Of a DNA stretch of 64,000 nt, positions 37,618 through 46,780 are shown in pieces; the first letter of the stretch is position 1; each line of letters begins with the position of its first letter. The notes below the pieces were generated by a model that was given only the letters and a program-made list of their open reading frames with translations, searched no databases and had not been told where the DNA came from. This DNA comes from Pseudohalioglobus lutimaris (GTDB lineage Bacteria > Pseudomonadota > Gammaproteobacteria > Pseudomonadales > Halieaceae). The stretch lies in contig NZ_PKUS01000013.1 in the NCBI RefSeq assembly GCF_002866825.1, forward strand, positions 1 to 64,000, given 5' to 3'. Position numbers and translations under genes: made by a program.

Positions 37618-38337
37618 ATGTTGAAAAAATTACTTCCCGCTGCAATCGCCGCTTCAGTTCTGGCCGGTGCTACCGCAACCACCGCACAGGCTGCTGAAAT
37701 CAGCGCTAACGTTGCCCTGGTGAGTGACTACCGCTTCCGCGGTATTTCCCAGTCGGACGAAGACATCGCAATCCAGGGCGGTTTCGACCTGGGTTTTGAT
37801 AACGGCATCTACATCGGTACTTGGGGCTCGTCGGTCGACTTCGACAGTATTGACGGCTTCGACGGTTCTCTGGAACTGGACTACTACGTCGGCTGGGGTA
37901 TGGACGTGGGTGAGAACTCCGCCATCGATGTGGGCTATCTGTACTACGACTACCCCGGCGATGATGGTGATGCCGGTGACTACCAGGAAATCTACGGGAG
38001 TTTCTCCTGGCACGACCTGACACTGGGCATGGCCTACTCCGACGACTACTACGGTGACACCGACAAGTTCTTCTATTACTACGCGGACTACAGCTGGGGC
38101 TTCGCCGAGAACTGGTCGCTGGACTTCCACGTTGGCTATAACGACCTCGACGAGGACGGCGGCTTCCTGTCGGATGACGAGGACACCTACACAGACTACT
38201 CCGTGGGCGTGACCTGGTCCGTGCTGGGCGTGGACCTGGGAGCAACCTACGTTGGCACAACCCTGGACGAGGACGAAGTGTTTGGCACCGATTGGGGTGA
38301 TGACACAGTCGTGGTTTCCATCTCCAAGAGCATGTAA
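37618..38337 (+). CDS. TorF family putative porin
   Basis: A 239-residue outer-membrane protein with a 27-residue signal peptide ending ATTAQAA. The mature part starts EISANVALVSDYRFRGISQS, the hallmark of the TIGR02001 family, and consists of strongly acidic Asp/Tyr-rich amphipathic strands. Its last residues are SISKSM rather than a terminal aromatic. It probably passes small solutes. Because it lies directly behind the sigma-54 promoter and 63 bases before glnK, it is likely an outer-membrane entry route induced by nitrogen starvation (inference). Confidence 0.85.
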   Translation: MLKKLLPAAIAASVLAGATATTAQAAEISANVALVSDYRFRGISQSDEDIAIQGGFDLGFDNGIYIGTWGSSVDFDSIDGFDGSLELDYYVGWGMDVGENSAIDVGYLYYDYPGDDGDAGDYQEIYGSFSWHDLTLGMAYSDDYYGDTDKFFYYYADYSWGFAENWSLDFHVGYNDLDEDGGFLSDDEDTYTDYSVGVTWSVLGVDLGATYVGTTLDEDEVFGTDWGDDTVVVSISKSM

Positions 38338-38357
38338 GCGCGGCTTATCCGTTACAC

Positions 38358-38375
38358 AGGCGCCTCGCGGCGCCT
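38358..38375 (+). terminator. Hairpin between porin and glnK (partial terminator or processing site)
   Basis: A perfect seven-base stem AGGCGCC/GGCGCCT with a TCGC tetraloop, lacking a U-tract. It could lower read-through from the highly expressed porin into glnK or stabilise the porin message. Confidence 0.5.
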
Positions 38376-38378
38376 TGA

Positions 38379-38738
<360 letters not shown>

Positions 38739-38769
38739 ACCCTGAACTGATCACGAGAGAGCTTTTCCA

Positions 38770-40017
38770 ATGGAAGACAATATATTTCAACTGCAGTACG
38801 CGCTGGACACTTTCTATTTCTTGATTTGTGGCGCGCTGGTAATGTGGATGGCTGCCGGGTTCGCAATGCTCGAAGCCGGTCTGGTCCGCTCCAAAAACAC
38901 GACAGAGATCCTCTTGAAGAACGTCGCGCTGTATGCGGTGGCGTGCACCATGTATATGATTTGCGGGTACATGATCATGTATGGCGGGGACATGTTCCTT
39001 TCAACTATCACGGGTGACGGCGTGGCCGGCGCAGAAGAAGCGGCTACCTATGCGCCTTCCGCCGACTTCTTCTTCCAGGTGGTGTTCGTGGCGACTGCCA
39101 TGTCCATTGTCTCGGGTGCTGTTGCCGAGCGCATGAAGCTGTGGGCCTTCCTGGCCTTCGCTGTGGTCATGACCGGGTTTATCTATCCGATGGAAGGCTC
39201 CTGGACATGGGGTGGCAATGCGGTATTTGGCATGTATACCCTCAGTGACCTTGGCTTCTCTGACTTTGCCGGCTCCGGTATTGTGCACATGGCAGGCGCC
39301 GCAGCGGCCCTGGCGGGTGTGCTGCTGCTGGGCGCTCGCAAGGGCAAATACGGACCCAACGGCCAGATCAACGCCATCCCCGGCTCGAATCTGCCGCTGG
39401 CGACGCTGGGCACCTTTATCCTCTGGATGGGCTGGTTCGGCTTTAACGGTGGCTCGGTACTGGCAACCGCCAGCGTCGAAAGCGCCAATAGCGTGGCTAT
39501 CGTGTTTATGAACACCAACGCAGCGGCGGCCGGTGGCCTGATTGTTGCGCTGATTGTCGCCAGAACCCTGTTTGGCAAGGCTGACCTGACCATGGCGCTC
39601 AATGGCGCATTGGCTGGCCTGGTTGCCATTACTGCTGAGCCCTCCACACCCACAGCCCTGCAGGCAACCCTGTTTGGCGGGGTTGGCGGCGCGCTGGTCG
39701 TGTTCTCCATCATTGCTCTGGACAAGATGAAGATCGACGATCCCGTCGGCGCCATCTCTGTTCACGGTGTTGTGGGTCTGCTCGGCCTGTTGCTGGTGCC
39801 TGTTACCAACGACGCATCATCCTTCAGCGGCCAGATTATTGGCGCAGCCACTATCTTCGCCTGGGTCTTCGTCTGCAGCTTGATCGTCTGGGGCGCCCTG
39901 AAGGCTGTTATGGGTATCCGCGTCAGCCAGGAAGAAGAGTATGAGGGTGTGGACGTTGCCGAATGCGGCATGGAAGCTTACCCGGAATTCGTTGGCGCCA
40001 AAGGCAGCGGAATCTAA
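38770..40017 (+). CDS. amtB: Ammonium transporter AmtB
   Basis: A 415-residue trimeric inner-membrane channel for ammonium/ammonia with eleven helices. The pore twin histidines are His173 (GIVHMAGAAAAL) and His332 (ISVHGVVGLLG), and the Amt signature DFAGSGIVHMAGA is intact. There is no cleavable signal; the N-terminus begins directly before the first helix. It forms an operon with glnK. A terminator follows at 40053, so the second PII gene is probably transcribed separately or by read-through. Confidence 0.96.
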   Translation: MEDNIFQLQYALDTFYFLICGALVMWMAAGFAMLEAGLVRSKNTTEILLKNVALYAVACTMYMICGYMIMYGGDMFLSTITGDGVAGAEEAATYAPSADFFFQVVFVATAMSIVSGAVAERMKLWAFLAFAVVMTGFIYPMEGSWTWGGNAVFGMYTLSDLGFSDFAGSGIVHMAGAAAALAGVLLLGARKGKYGPNGQINAIPGSNLPLATLGTFILWMGWFGFNGGSVLATASVESANSVAIVFMNTNAAAAGGLIVALIVARTLFGKADLTMALNGALAGLVAITAEPSTPTALQATLFGGVGGALVVFSIIALDKMKIDDPVGAISVHGVVGLLGLLLVPVTNDASSFSGQIIGAATIFAWVFVCSLIVWGALKAVMGIRVSQEEEYEGVDVAECGMEAYPEFVGAKGSGI

Positions 40018-40052
40018 ACATCTGCTGGCGCATGTGGATAATGCGTGCACCC

Positions 40053-40076
40053 GGGGGCCTTCGCGCCCCCTTTTTT
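40053..40076 (+). terminator. Rho-independent terminator of amtB
   Basis: A GGGGGC/GCCCCC stem with a six-base loop is followed by TTTTTT, 36 bases after the amtB stop. Confidence 0.88.
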
Positions 40077-40095
40077 ATGTACAGGATGTACGGTA

Positions 40096-40112
40096 CGTCC
40101 GCGAGAGGCAGG
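40096..40112. repeat. 17-base direct repeat, copy 1
   Basis: CGTCCGCGAGAGGCAGG, identical to 40160-40176. An inverted GCGGACG at 40121-40127 can pair with its first seven bases. The meaning is unknown; see findings. Confidence 0.7.
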
Positions 40113-40159
40113 ACGCCGGAGCGGACGCGGCCGGGATAAAGCCCCGGATCTGCCGTGGC

Positions 40160-40176
40160 CGTCCGCGAGAGGCAGG
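40160..40176. repeat. 17-base direct repeat, copy 2
   Basis: Exact second copy of the repeat at 40096-40112, 64 bases further on, between the amtB terminator and the second PII gene. Confidence 0.7.
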
Positions 40177-40257
40177 TACGCCTCCACTTGACCCGCCTCA
40201 ATTTACAGGCGCCCCTATAGCACCTATCATTGCCGCGTCTACTTCAATGAGGTTTAG

Positions 40258-40599
<342 letters not shown>

Positions 40600-40628
40600 G
40601 CCACATCCGCATTCCCGGGCGGTTGCTA

Positions 40629-41351
40629 TCAGGACCGCTCCCCTGGCGCTTCGGTGGCAATGCTGTCAATCGCCGCCGGGAGATCCTTGAGGCTGATCAC
40701 TTCACGGTGCGCTCGCTCCCCTCCTGGCCACTTCTGTCCCAGCGTGTTCACCCATACCGTATACATACCCACCGCCCGTGCGCCCTGGATGTCGTGCTCG
40801 GGATTATCACCCACGTGGATGATATTTGTAGCGGTGGCACCTGAGCTCGCCATTGCAGCGTGAAACATATCGGGCGCAGGCTTGCTTGCACCTACGTCTT
40901 CTGCCAAAAAGGCGAAGTCGAAATATTCACCGGCATCGGTTTTGAAGATATCCGCGTTGCCGTTGGTGAGTGCGCCAAGGGTGAAGTCACGGGAGAGCGC
41001 CTCCAGTATCTCCAGGGCTTCCTCGTAAAGTTCAACCTGGTGACGCTGCTGCAAAAATACAGCAAATGCCTGCTCAGCCCCGACACGTGCTTCTTTCTCG
41101 GCATAGCCGGCCGCCAATTGCAGTTCCAGCAGCATCTGTTCGCGCATTGCACTGACGTTGTGCAGTAGCTCCGGGTGGCGTTGCCAAACGCGCTTCTTGA
41201 ACTCCCAGAGTCTGGCGTGATCATATTGTTCCATCGTCCCCGGGCGATGCTCCAGAAGCCATGCACGCTGTGCCTCTTCGGCGCGAATCAGGGCGGGCTC
41301 CACATCCCACAGGGTGTTGTCCAGGTCGAAGGTGATGACTTTAATCGGCAA
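40629..41351 (-). CDS. HAD superfamily hydrolase (phosphatase)
   Basis: A 240-residue HAD-IA hydrolase. Motif I is ITFDLDNTLW with nucleophile and acid Asp, motif II is ALTNGN, and motif III/IV is KPAPDMF...HVGDNPEHDI. The family includes YigB-type phosphatases of FMN/sugar phosphates, and this order (after xerC) matches yigB in E. coli and Pseudomonas. The start is most likely TTG at 41351, four bases after the xerC stop, giving MPIKVITFDLDNTLW; the alternatives lie within xerC and lack a ribosome-binding site. Confidence 0.88.
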   Translation of the reverse strand: MPIKVITFDLDNTLWDVEPALIRAEEAQRAWLLEHRPGTMEQYDHARLWEFKKRVWQRHPELLHNVSAMREQMLLELQLAAGYAEKEARVGAEQAFAVFLQQRHQVELYEEALEILEALSRDFTLGALTNGNADIFKTDAGEYFDFAFLAEDVGASKPAPDMFHAAMASSGATATNIIHVGDNPEHDIQGARAVGMYTVWVNTLGQKWPGGERAHREVISLKDLPAAIDSIATEAPGERS

Positions 41352-41355
41352 GTGG

Positions 41356-42270
41356 TCAGTCCCGCTTGCGTCGTTTCGCCCTTGGGTGGGCGGCATCATA
41401 AACTTTGGCCAGGTGTTGAAAGTCCAGATGGGTGTAGATCTGCGTTGTGGAAATATTGGCATGACCCAGTAGTTCCTGAACCGCGCGCAGGTCGCCGGAT
41501 GACTCCAGCATATGGCTGGCGAAGGAGTGCCGCAGCATGTGTGGGTGCACGTCCTGTCGCATCCCCGCCTTGCGACCCTGCAACTTCAATCGCGCCTGGA
41601 TATTACGCACGCTGATGCGCTGACCCCGATTGCTGGTGAACAGCGCGCGGGCCGCGTCGGCATCTGTTGCGGTGTGTGGGCGTGTTTCCAGCCAGTGATC
41701 AATGGCGGCAATGGCCGCGCTGCCCACGGGTACGGTGCGGGTCTTGTTGCCCTTGCCTGTTACCGTAAGCAGGCGCGAATGGCGGTCGATGTCGTCAATG
41801 TTCACAGCCACCAGTTCTGCCAGTCGCAGGCCCGAAGAATAGAACAGTTCGGCAATGGCGCGGTCGCGTCGGGCCGTGGCACCGTCGTCCTCGAATGACA
41901 GGTAGTGGTCTACCTGGTCCGCGTCCAGCGTCTTTGGCAGGCGTCGTGGTTTTCGCGGTGCCTGCACACTGGCCGCCGGATTGCGCGGAAAACCGTTGAC
42001 CCGTCCCAGGTAGTTGAACAGGGAGCGCGCTGCAGAAAGACTGCGCTGGATGCTGCTGCCCGCGAGTCCGCGACGGTGCATCTGGCTTACCCAGGCGCGA
42101 ATGTCAGCTTCTTGCAGGTCCTGGGCACTGTGCTTTTCATGGCTGGCGCAATAGCCCTGCAGGGAATCGAGATCGCGGCTGTAGTTGCTCAGGGTGTGGG
42201 GCGAGAGCTGGCGTACGTCCCGCAGGTAGTCGATGAACTGCCCGCAGCTGTCAGCCAGGGAAGTGTTCAA
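41356..42270 (-). CDS. xerC: Tyrosine recombinase XerC
   Basis: A 304-residue recombinase that works with XerD at dif to resolve chromosome dimers. The catalytic set is complete: Arg149 (SGLRLAEL), Lys173 (TGKGNKTR), His244-x-x-Arg247 (HMLRH), His270 (LLGHANIST) and nucleophile Tyr279 (TQIYTH). The start is TTG at 42270, six bases after the DUF484 stop; there is no better in-frame start. Its place between DUF484 and the HAD gene is the conserved chromosomal arrangement, so it is not a mobile-element integrase. Confidence 0.95.
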   Translation of the reverse strand: MNTSLADSCGQFIDYLRDVRQLSPHTLSNYSRDLDSLQGYCASHEKHSAQDLQEADIRAWVSQMHRRGLAGSSIQRSLSAARSLFNYLGRVNGFPRNPAASVQAPRKPRRLPKTLDADQVDHYLSFEDDGATARRDRAIAELFYSSGLRLAELVAVNIDDIDRHSRLLTVTGKGNKTRTVPVGSAAIAAIDHWLETRPHTATDADAARALFTSNRGQRISVRNIQARLKLQGRKAGMRQDVHPHMLRHSFASHMLESSGDLRAVQELLGHANISTTQIYTHLDFQHLAKVYDAAHPRAKRRKRD

Positions 42271-42276
42271 GCGCGG

Positions 42277-42969
42277 CTACCGCAGCCCGGGCAGCAGGCG
42301 CACAATCACGTCGGCAATATGGGTCAGGAACAGTGTGCCCATGTTGCCAGCGTAGCGATTGGCATCGGCGCTACCGACGGCGATGAGCCCCAGTTCCTCG
42401 CCGTTGGCCAGAGGCATTAGCGCCGCAGAGCCCACTGCGCCGGCTTCCGGGAACAGGTAGGCCAGTTCTTCCTTGCGTAAAACACCGCATACGGGTTTGT
42501 TGCTCTTGAGCAATGCCCCTATCTCCCGCTCTGCCGCTGCGGCGTCCTCAACGCGACACGCGCCTTCGTGGGCGGCTTCACCGAACAGGATCATGCTGGC
42601 GTAGTCGACCTTGAAATCCTTGCTCATCGCGTCCATGAATGCAGTGTAGAGCGCGTCCACGTTGTCGGCTTCCAACAGGGACAGTACCAGCTTGCGGGTT
42701 CGCTCATAAATCTGGTCGTTGTCGCGGGCATTGGCGGTAAGCGCCTTGAGCCGGTGGCGCATTTCGATATTGCGCTCGCGCAGGATGCCCACCTGTTTTT
42801 CCACCAGCGACACAGCGCTGCCGGAGGCGTGGGAAATGTGCAGGTGGTCCAGCATATCAGGGTTGCGCTGCAGAAAGTCTCCATTCTCCTGCAGGTACTG
42901 CCGTACCAGCTCATCGTTCAATGCTATTTCCGGTGTCGTATTCTGTGCCGGTTTATTCCCTGCTGCCAT
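42277..42969 (-). CDS. DUF484 family (GAF-like) protein
   Basis: A 230-residue soluble protein. The N-terminal segment VRQYLQENGDFLQRNPDMLDHLHISH is the DUF484 signature. A helical linker with heptad character (about 55-95) follows, then a GAF-like domain (about 100-225). The function is unknown, though the gene almost always sits between dapF and xerC, as here. The ATG at 42969 is ordinary. The xerC TTG start lies six bases downstream. Confidence 0.88.
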   Translation of the reverse strand: MAAGNKPAQNTTPEIALNDELVRQYLQENGDFLQRNPDMLDHLHISHASGSAVSLVEKQVGILRERNIEMRHRLKALTANARDNDQIYERTRKLVLSLLEADNVDALYTAFMDAMSKDFKVDYASMILFGEAAHEGACRVEDAAAAEREIGALLKSNKPVCGVLRKEELAYLFPEAGAVGSAALMPLANGEELGLIAVGSADANRYAGNMGTLFLTHIADVIVRLLPGLR

Positions 42970-43009
42970 TGCTGGTCCCCTGGTTGGTGAGGCGCGGTAT
43001 AGCGCGGCC

Positions 43010-43843
43010 TCAAAGTCTTATGGTGCCTTCAAAGACGACCGCTGTCGGGCCGGTCATGATCACGGGCTGGCCCGGTCCTTGCCAGGACACAGACAGCTTA
43101 CCGCCCGGGAGATTTACTGTCACGGTATCCTGCAGCCAGTTGCGCGTTATGCCGTAGACCACGGCAGCACAGGCCCCGGTGCCACAGGCCAGGGTCTCGC
43201 CCACGCCCCGTTCGTAAACCCGCAGGTTGATTTCGCTGTCGGATAACACCTGCATGAAGCCGGCGTTCACACGCTGGGGAAACTCCGGGTGGTTTTCTAC
43301 TAGTGGTCCCAGGTGCGCCAGATCGACCGCTTGCACATCTTCTTCCACCCGGTGTACTGCGTGCGGGTTGCCCATGGACAGAGCGCCGATTTCCAGGCTC
43401 CCCCCTTCTATTTCCAGCGAGTAGCTCTGGGCTGCTTCTGTGCGCTCAAAAGGTATCTTACCCGGTTCAAATACCGGAGCCCCCATGTCGACCTCTACAC
43501 GGTGATTATCGCGCACCCGTAAGACGATCATGCCTGACGCGGTCTCTACCGTAATGACGCGCTTGCTGGTCAGCCGCCTGTCGCGGACGAAACGGGCAAA
43601 GCAGCGCGCACCGTTGCCGCACTGCTCCACCTCACCGCCATCTGCATTGAAGATGCGGTAGCGAAAGTCGGCCTCGGGGTTGCCCGGTGCCTCGACCAGC
43701 AAAACCTGGTCACAGCCCACGCCAAAGCGGCGGTCCGCCAGCTTGCGAATATCCCGCGGGCGCAGCTTGCAGCGTTGACTGATCAGGTCAACAACCACAA
43801 AGTCATTCCCTGCGCCGTGCATTTTAGTGAACTTCAGAAGCAT
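43010..43843 (-). CDS. dapF: Diaminopimelate epimerase DapF
   Basis: A 277-residue cytoplasmic enzyme that converts LL- to meso-diaminopimelate for peptidoglycan and lysine. The two acid/base cysteines are Cys75 (QCGNGARCF) and Cys220 (LACGTGACA). The start [19 protein letters not shown] is textbook. It lies 26 bases downstream of lysA, with which it forms the usual lptM-lysA-dapF unit. Confidence 0.97.
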   Translation of the reverse strand: MLLKFTKMHGAGNDFVVVDLISQRCKLRPRDIRKLADRRFGVGCDQVLLVEAPGNPEADFRYRIFNADGGEVEQCGNGARCFARFVRDRRLTSKRVITVETASGMIVLRVRDNHRVEVDMGAPVFEPGKIPFERTEAAQSYSLEIEGGSLEIGALSMGNPHAVHRVEEDVQAVDLAHLGPLVENHPEFPQRVNAGFMQVLSDSEINLRVYERGVGETLACGTGACAAVVYGITRNWLQDTVTVNLPGGKLSVSWQGPGQPVIMTGPTAVVFEGTIRL

Positions 43844-43869
43844 GCGTTAGGCCTGTTGGTAACCGTCAT

Positions 43870-45126
43870 TCAGCCCTGGTCGGGCAGGCGGTGTTCGCCA
43901 CGAATGATATCAGCAAAGCGCTCCCGTTCACGCACCAGGTGAACGCTGTCGCCGTCGACCATGACTTCTGCTGCCCGCGGCCGACTGTTGTAATTGGAGC
44001 TCATGGTGAAGCCGTAGGCGCCTGCGCCAAAAATGGCCAGCAGGTCCCCCTGGTGCAGTGTCAGGTCGCGGTCCTTGCCGAGAAAGTCGCCGGTTTCGCA
44101 AACCGGCCCGACAATGTCCCAGCTGGCGCGATGCCCGTCGCTGCGCTCGTTGACGTTGCGAATATCCAGCCAGGCCTGGTAGAGCGCCGGGCGGATCATA
44201 TCGTTCATTGCCGCGTCCACCAGGGCAAAGTTGTGCTCTGACGTGGGTTTCAGGTACTCCACCCGGGTGATCAGCAGGCCTGCGTTGGCGACGATAGAAC
44301 GCCCGGGCTCGAATACCAGCTGCAATGGGCGGTCACCCAGAACCTCGCGCACGGCACCGATGTAGTCCCCGATAGAGGGGGGCTGCTCATCCCGGTAGCA
44401 CACGCCAAGCCCGCCGCCCAGGTCCAGGTGATGCAGGACAATACCCTCGTCGGCCAGTTGGTCTATGAGGTCAAGCAGGCGCTTGAGGGCGTCGATGAAC
44501 GGGCTGATCTGGGTGAGTTGGGAGCCGATATGACAATCCACGCCGACGACTTCGATGCTCTGCAGCTCTGCAGCGCGGCGATAAACACGCAGCGCCTCCT
44601 CGGTGGTGACGCCGAACTTGTTCTCGCGCAGGCCGGTGGAAATGTAGGGATGGGTCTGCGCATCCACGTCCGGGTTGACGCGCACAGACACTTTCGCGAC
44701 CCGGCCCGCGCTGGCTGCGACGCTGGCCAGAACCTCCAGTTCCGCGGCGGATTCCAGGTTGAAGCAGGCGATGCCCAGCTCCAGCGCGAGCGCCATCTCC
44801 TCGGGCTTCTTGGCCACACCGGAGAAAACGACCCTGGCAGGATCACCGCCGGCGGCGATGACCCGCTCCAGTTCCCCGGCGGACACGATGTCGAAACCGG
44901 CACCCAGGCGGGCCAGGGCATCCAGCACCGCCAGGTTGGAATTGGCCTTCACTGCATAGCAGACCATATGATCGCAGCCGGAGAGTGCCTGCTGGTACTC
45001 GCGAAACGCGCCTTCCAGTGCCTGGCGTGAGTATATGTAGCAGGGCGTGCCATGGCGCGCGGCAATCTCACTGACCGGCGTATTCTCGGCGTATAGCTGT
45101 CCATCCCGATAGGGGAAGTATTTCAT
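43870..45126 (-). CDS. lysA: Diaminopimelate decarboxylase LysA
   Basis: A 418-residue PLP enzyme of the alanine-racemase/ornithine-decarboxylase fold that makes L-lysine from meso-DAP. The cofactor Lys60 is in CYAVKANSN. The glycine loop is in HHLDLGGGLGVCY, the phosphate contact in EPGRSIVANAG and the catalytic Cys in GPVCETGDFLGKD. ATG 45126 matches the family start better than the ATG four codons upstream (45138). It is preceded by the lptM lipoprotein gene, 27 bases away. Confidence 0.96.
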   Translation of the reverse strand: MKYFPYRDGQLYAENTPVSEIAARHGTPCYIYSRQALEGAFREYQQALSGCDHMVCYAVKANSNLAVLDALARLGAGFDIVSAGELERVIAAGGDPARVVFSGVAKKPEEMALALELGIACFNLESAAELEVLASVAASAGRVAKVSVRVNPDVDAQTHPYISTGLRENKFGVTTEEALRVYRRAAELQSIEVVGVDCHIGSQLTQISPFIDALKRLLDLIDQLADEGIVLHHLDLGGGLGVCYRDEQPPSIGDYIGAVREVLGDRPLQLVFEPGRSIVANAGLLITRVEYLKPTSEHNFALVDAAMNDMIRPALYQAWLDIRNVNERSDGHRASWDIVGPVCETGDFLGKDRDLTLHQGDLLAIFGAGAYGFTMSSNYNSRPRAAEVMVDGDSVHLVRERERFADIIRGEHRLPDQG

Positions 45127-45153
45127 CGTCTGTCTCATGTTCCAGGCCTGGGT

Positions 45154-45294
45154 TTACGGAGCGCTATCTTCCTGCATTATCCCGGTGTTTTCCTGGGGAC
45201 CCTGCGCAGGTGCTTCTCCCGGCAGGTACAGCGGACCGGTCTGGCCGCAGCCGCCCAGGAAAACCAGTAGTGCCAGTAAAACGAGGTGGCGCAT
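45154..45294 (-). CDS. lptM: LPS assembly small lipoprotein LptM (YifL)
   Basis: A 46-residue lipoprotein. The signal peptide MRHLVLLALLVFLGGC ends in a lipobox with Cys16, followed by the near-invariant GQTGPLYLP. LptM is known to help LptD-LptE mature in the outer membrane. The Gln/Pro-rich tail ends at TAA 45154. Its place immediately before lysA is the conserved one in gammaproteobacteria. It is short enough to be missed by length-filtered gene callers. Confidence 0.93.
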   Translation of the reverse strand: MRHLVLLALLVFLGGCGQTGPLYLPGEAPAQGPQENTGIMQEDSAP

Positions 45295-45394
45295 GGGTGC
45301 TCCAGCAGTGCAAAAGCGGCGATTATACCTGCCGGTAGTAAGCGGCGCGAGCAGCCCTTATCATGTGCGGGTGTTTAATTTTGAGTAAGCAATA

Positions 45395-45718
45395 GTGATA
45401 TCGGAAGCAGAATACGGTGAACTGGTGGATGAGACCTTTGAGGCGGTGGAACTGGCCCTGGATGAGGTGGACTCCGACCTTGATTATGAGGCCGGAGGCG
45501 GGGTGCTGACGGTAAAGTTCGAGAATGGCACCACTATGGTATTCAGTCGCCAGCCCCCGGTGCGGCAGTTGTGGCTGGCAGCGCGGTCTGGCGGTTTCCA
45601 TTTTGAGTTTGACGCTGACGCCGGTGACTGGCGCAATACCCGTGACGGTTCACTGCTGCGACCCTTTGTGGTGGCGCAGATGCGTGAGCAGGGCGAGATC
45701 GATTTTGCATGGCTATGA
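45395..45718 (+). CDS. cyaY: Frataxin homologue CyaY
   Basis: A 107-residue protein of the frataxin fold that binds iron on an acidic helix (DETFEAVELALDEVDSDLDYE) and regulates IscS during iron-sulfur cluster assembly. The beta-sheet stretch QLWLAARSGGFHFEF is the family signature. The start codon is GTG at 45395. It is divergent from lptM-lysA, as in E. coli and Pseudomonas. The stop overlaps the next gene. Confidence 0.93.
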   Translation: MISEAEYGELVDETFEAVELALDEVDSDLDYEAGGGVLTVKFENGTTMVFSRQPPVRQLWLAARSGGFHFEFDADAGDWRNTRDGSLLRPFVVAQMREQGEIDFAWL

Positions 45719-46752
45719 GCACAGCAGCTCGCCCCGTCCTTGCTCAGGCTGGCTGCGCAGCCAGCCCCGGGCATCGTCGTCTGTCTCGGCACGCGTTGAC
45801 GGTGCTCGCGGCCGCGATACTGTCCAGCGGCGCGCAGGCGCAGGAGCCGCTCTATGTGAAAAACTTGAGTCCCGTTGCCGGCTTGTTCGGCCTGCCTTCA
45901 CAGCGCAACGCAGACATTGGCCCGGCGGGCAGTTTCGGCCTGGCGGCGCATACCAGTATCGCCAGCCATTATGTCTCTGAGGTGCGTGGGAACGAGGCGC
46001 TCAACCTGGACGGTGAAACCCTGCGTGTTGCGCTTGAGCTGCGCTACGCCCTGACAGATAACTGGGATCTTCAGCTGGAACTGCCCTGGCTGGATCACAG
46101 CGGCGGCGACCTGGACTCGCTGATTGATAACTGGCACGACTTCTGGGGCATGTCAGATGGGGGGCGCTCCAGGGCGGCGCAGGACCTGCTGGACTATCGT
46201 TATCAAGGCAGCGATACCTTTGACCTGCGGGATGCAAGCTCAGGTATGGGTGACAGCACGCTCTCGCTGAGCTATCGGCTCTACCATGACAAAGCCGCGT
46301 CGGCGGCCCTTGTTGCGGGTTATAAATTCTCCACCGGGGATGAAGATGAGTTCACTGGCAGTGGCAGCGATGACGCGTTTGTCGCCCTGCGCTTTTCGGG
46401 AGACCACCTTGCGGACCTGCCCCTGCGCTGGCACGGTCAGATGGGCTACCTGCGCGCGGGGCAAAGTGAGCTGATTGCCCATATGCAGGAGCGCGACCTC
46501 TGGTTTGCGGGCCTGACGGTCGACTGGCTGATAACGCCGGCGTGGTCACTGATAGGCCAGCTTGATGCGCATGCCGCGCCAACGGACAGCGGTATCGACG
46601 GCCTTGGCGAGGACGCCATCATGCTAACCGTCGGCGGTCGCTGGCGCTTCGCCGAGCGCTGGACGGTCGATATCAGCGTGGTGGAGGACGTGCAGGTGGA
46701 AACCGCTCCGGACGTGGCCTTCCAGGCGAGTCTGCGCTACCGCGCAAACTAG
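45709..46752 (+). CDS. DUF3187 family outer-membrane protein
   Basis: A 347-residue exported protein. The signal-like segment is HALTVLAAAILSSGAQA after an unusually long, Ala/Arg-rich leader of about 27 residues. The mature part is made of amphipathic strands (SFGLAAHTSIASHYV, DNWDLQLELPWLDHSGG) and matches DUF3187, predicted outer-membrane barrels of unknown function. The start is ATG 45709 or 45715; the latter overlaps the cyaY stop as ATGA. The long leader hints that the true start may lie further in. It is convergent with argH (28-base gap). Confidence 0.75.
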   Translation: MAMSTAARPVLAQAGCAASPGHRRLSRHALTVLAAAILSSGAQAQEPLYVKNLSPVAGLFGLPSQRNADIGPAGSFGLAAHTSIASHYVSEVRGNEALNLDGETLRVALELRYALTDNWDLQLELPWLDHSGGDLDSLIDNWHDFWGMSDGGRSRAAQDLLDYRYQGSDTFDLRDASSGMGDSTLSLSYRLYHDKAASAALVAGYKFSTGDEDEFTGSGSDDAFVALRFSGDHLADLPLRWHGQMGYLRAGQSELIAHMQERDLWFAGLTVDWLITPAWSLIGQLDAHAAPTDSGIDGLGEDAIMLTVGGRWRFAERWTVDISVVEDVQVETAPDVAFQASLRYRAN

Positions 46753-46780
46753 CCGGATTTCAGGCAGGGCCCGGGTTTGT

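Noticed and set aside
40205-40245. Possible sigma-54 or sigma-70 promoter for the second PII gene
   Set aside because: AG-N11-GC has the wrong spacing and lacks the GG; TTGACC and TATAGC are 22 bases apart, too far for sigma-70.
41356-42270. Tyrosine recombinase as a sign of a mobile element
   Set aside because: It is XerC by catalytic motifs, length and conserved neighbours (DUF484, dapF, lysA).
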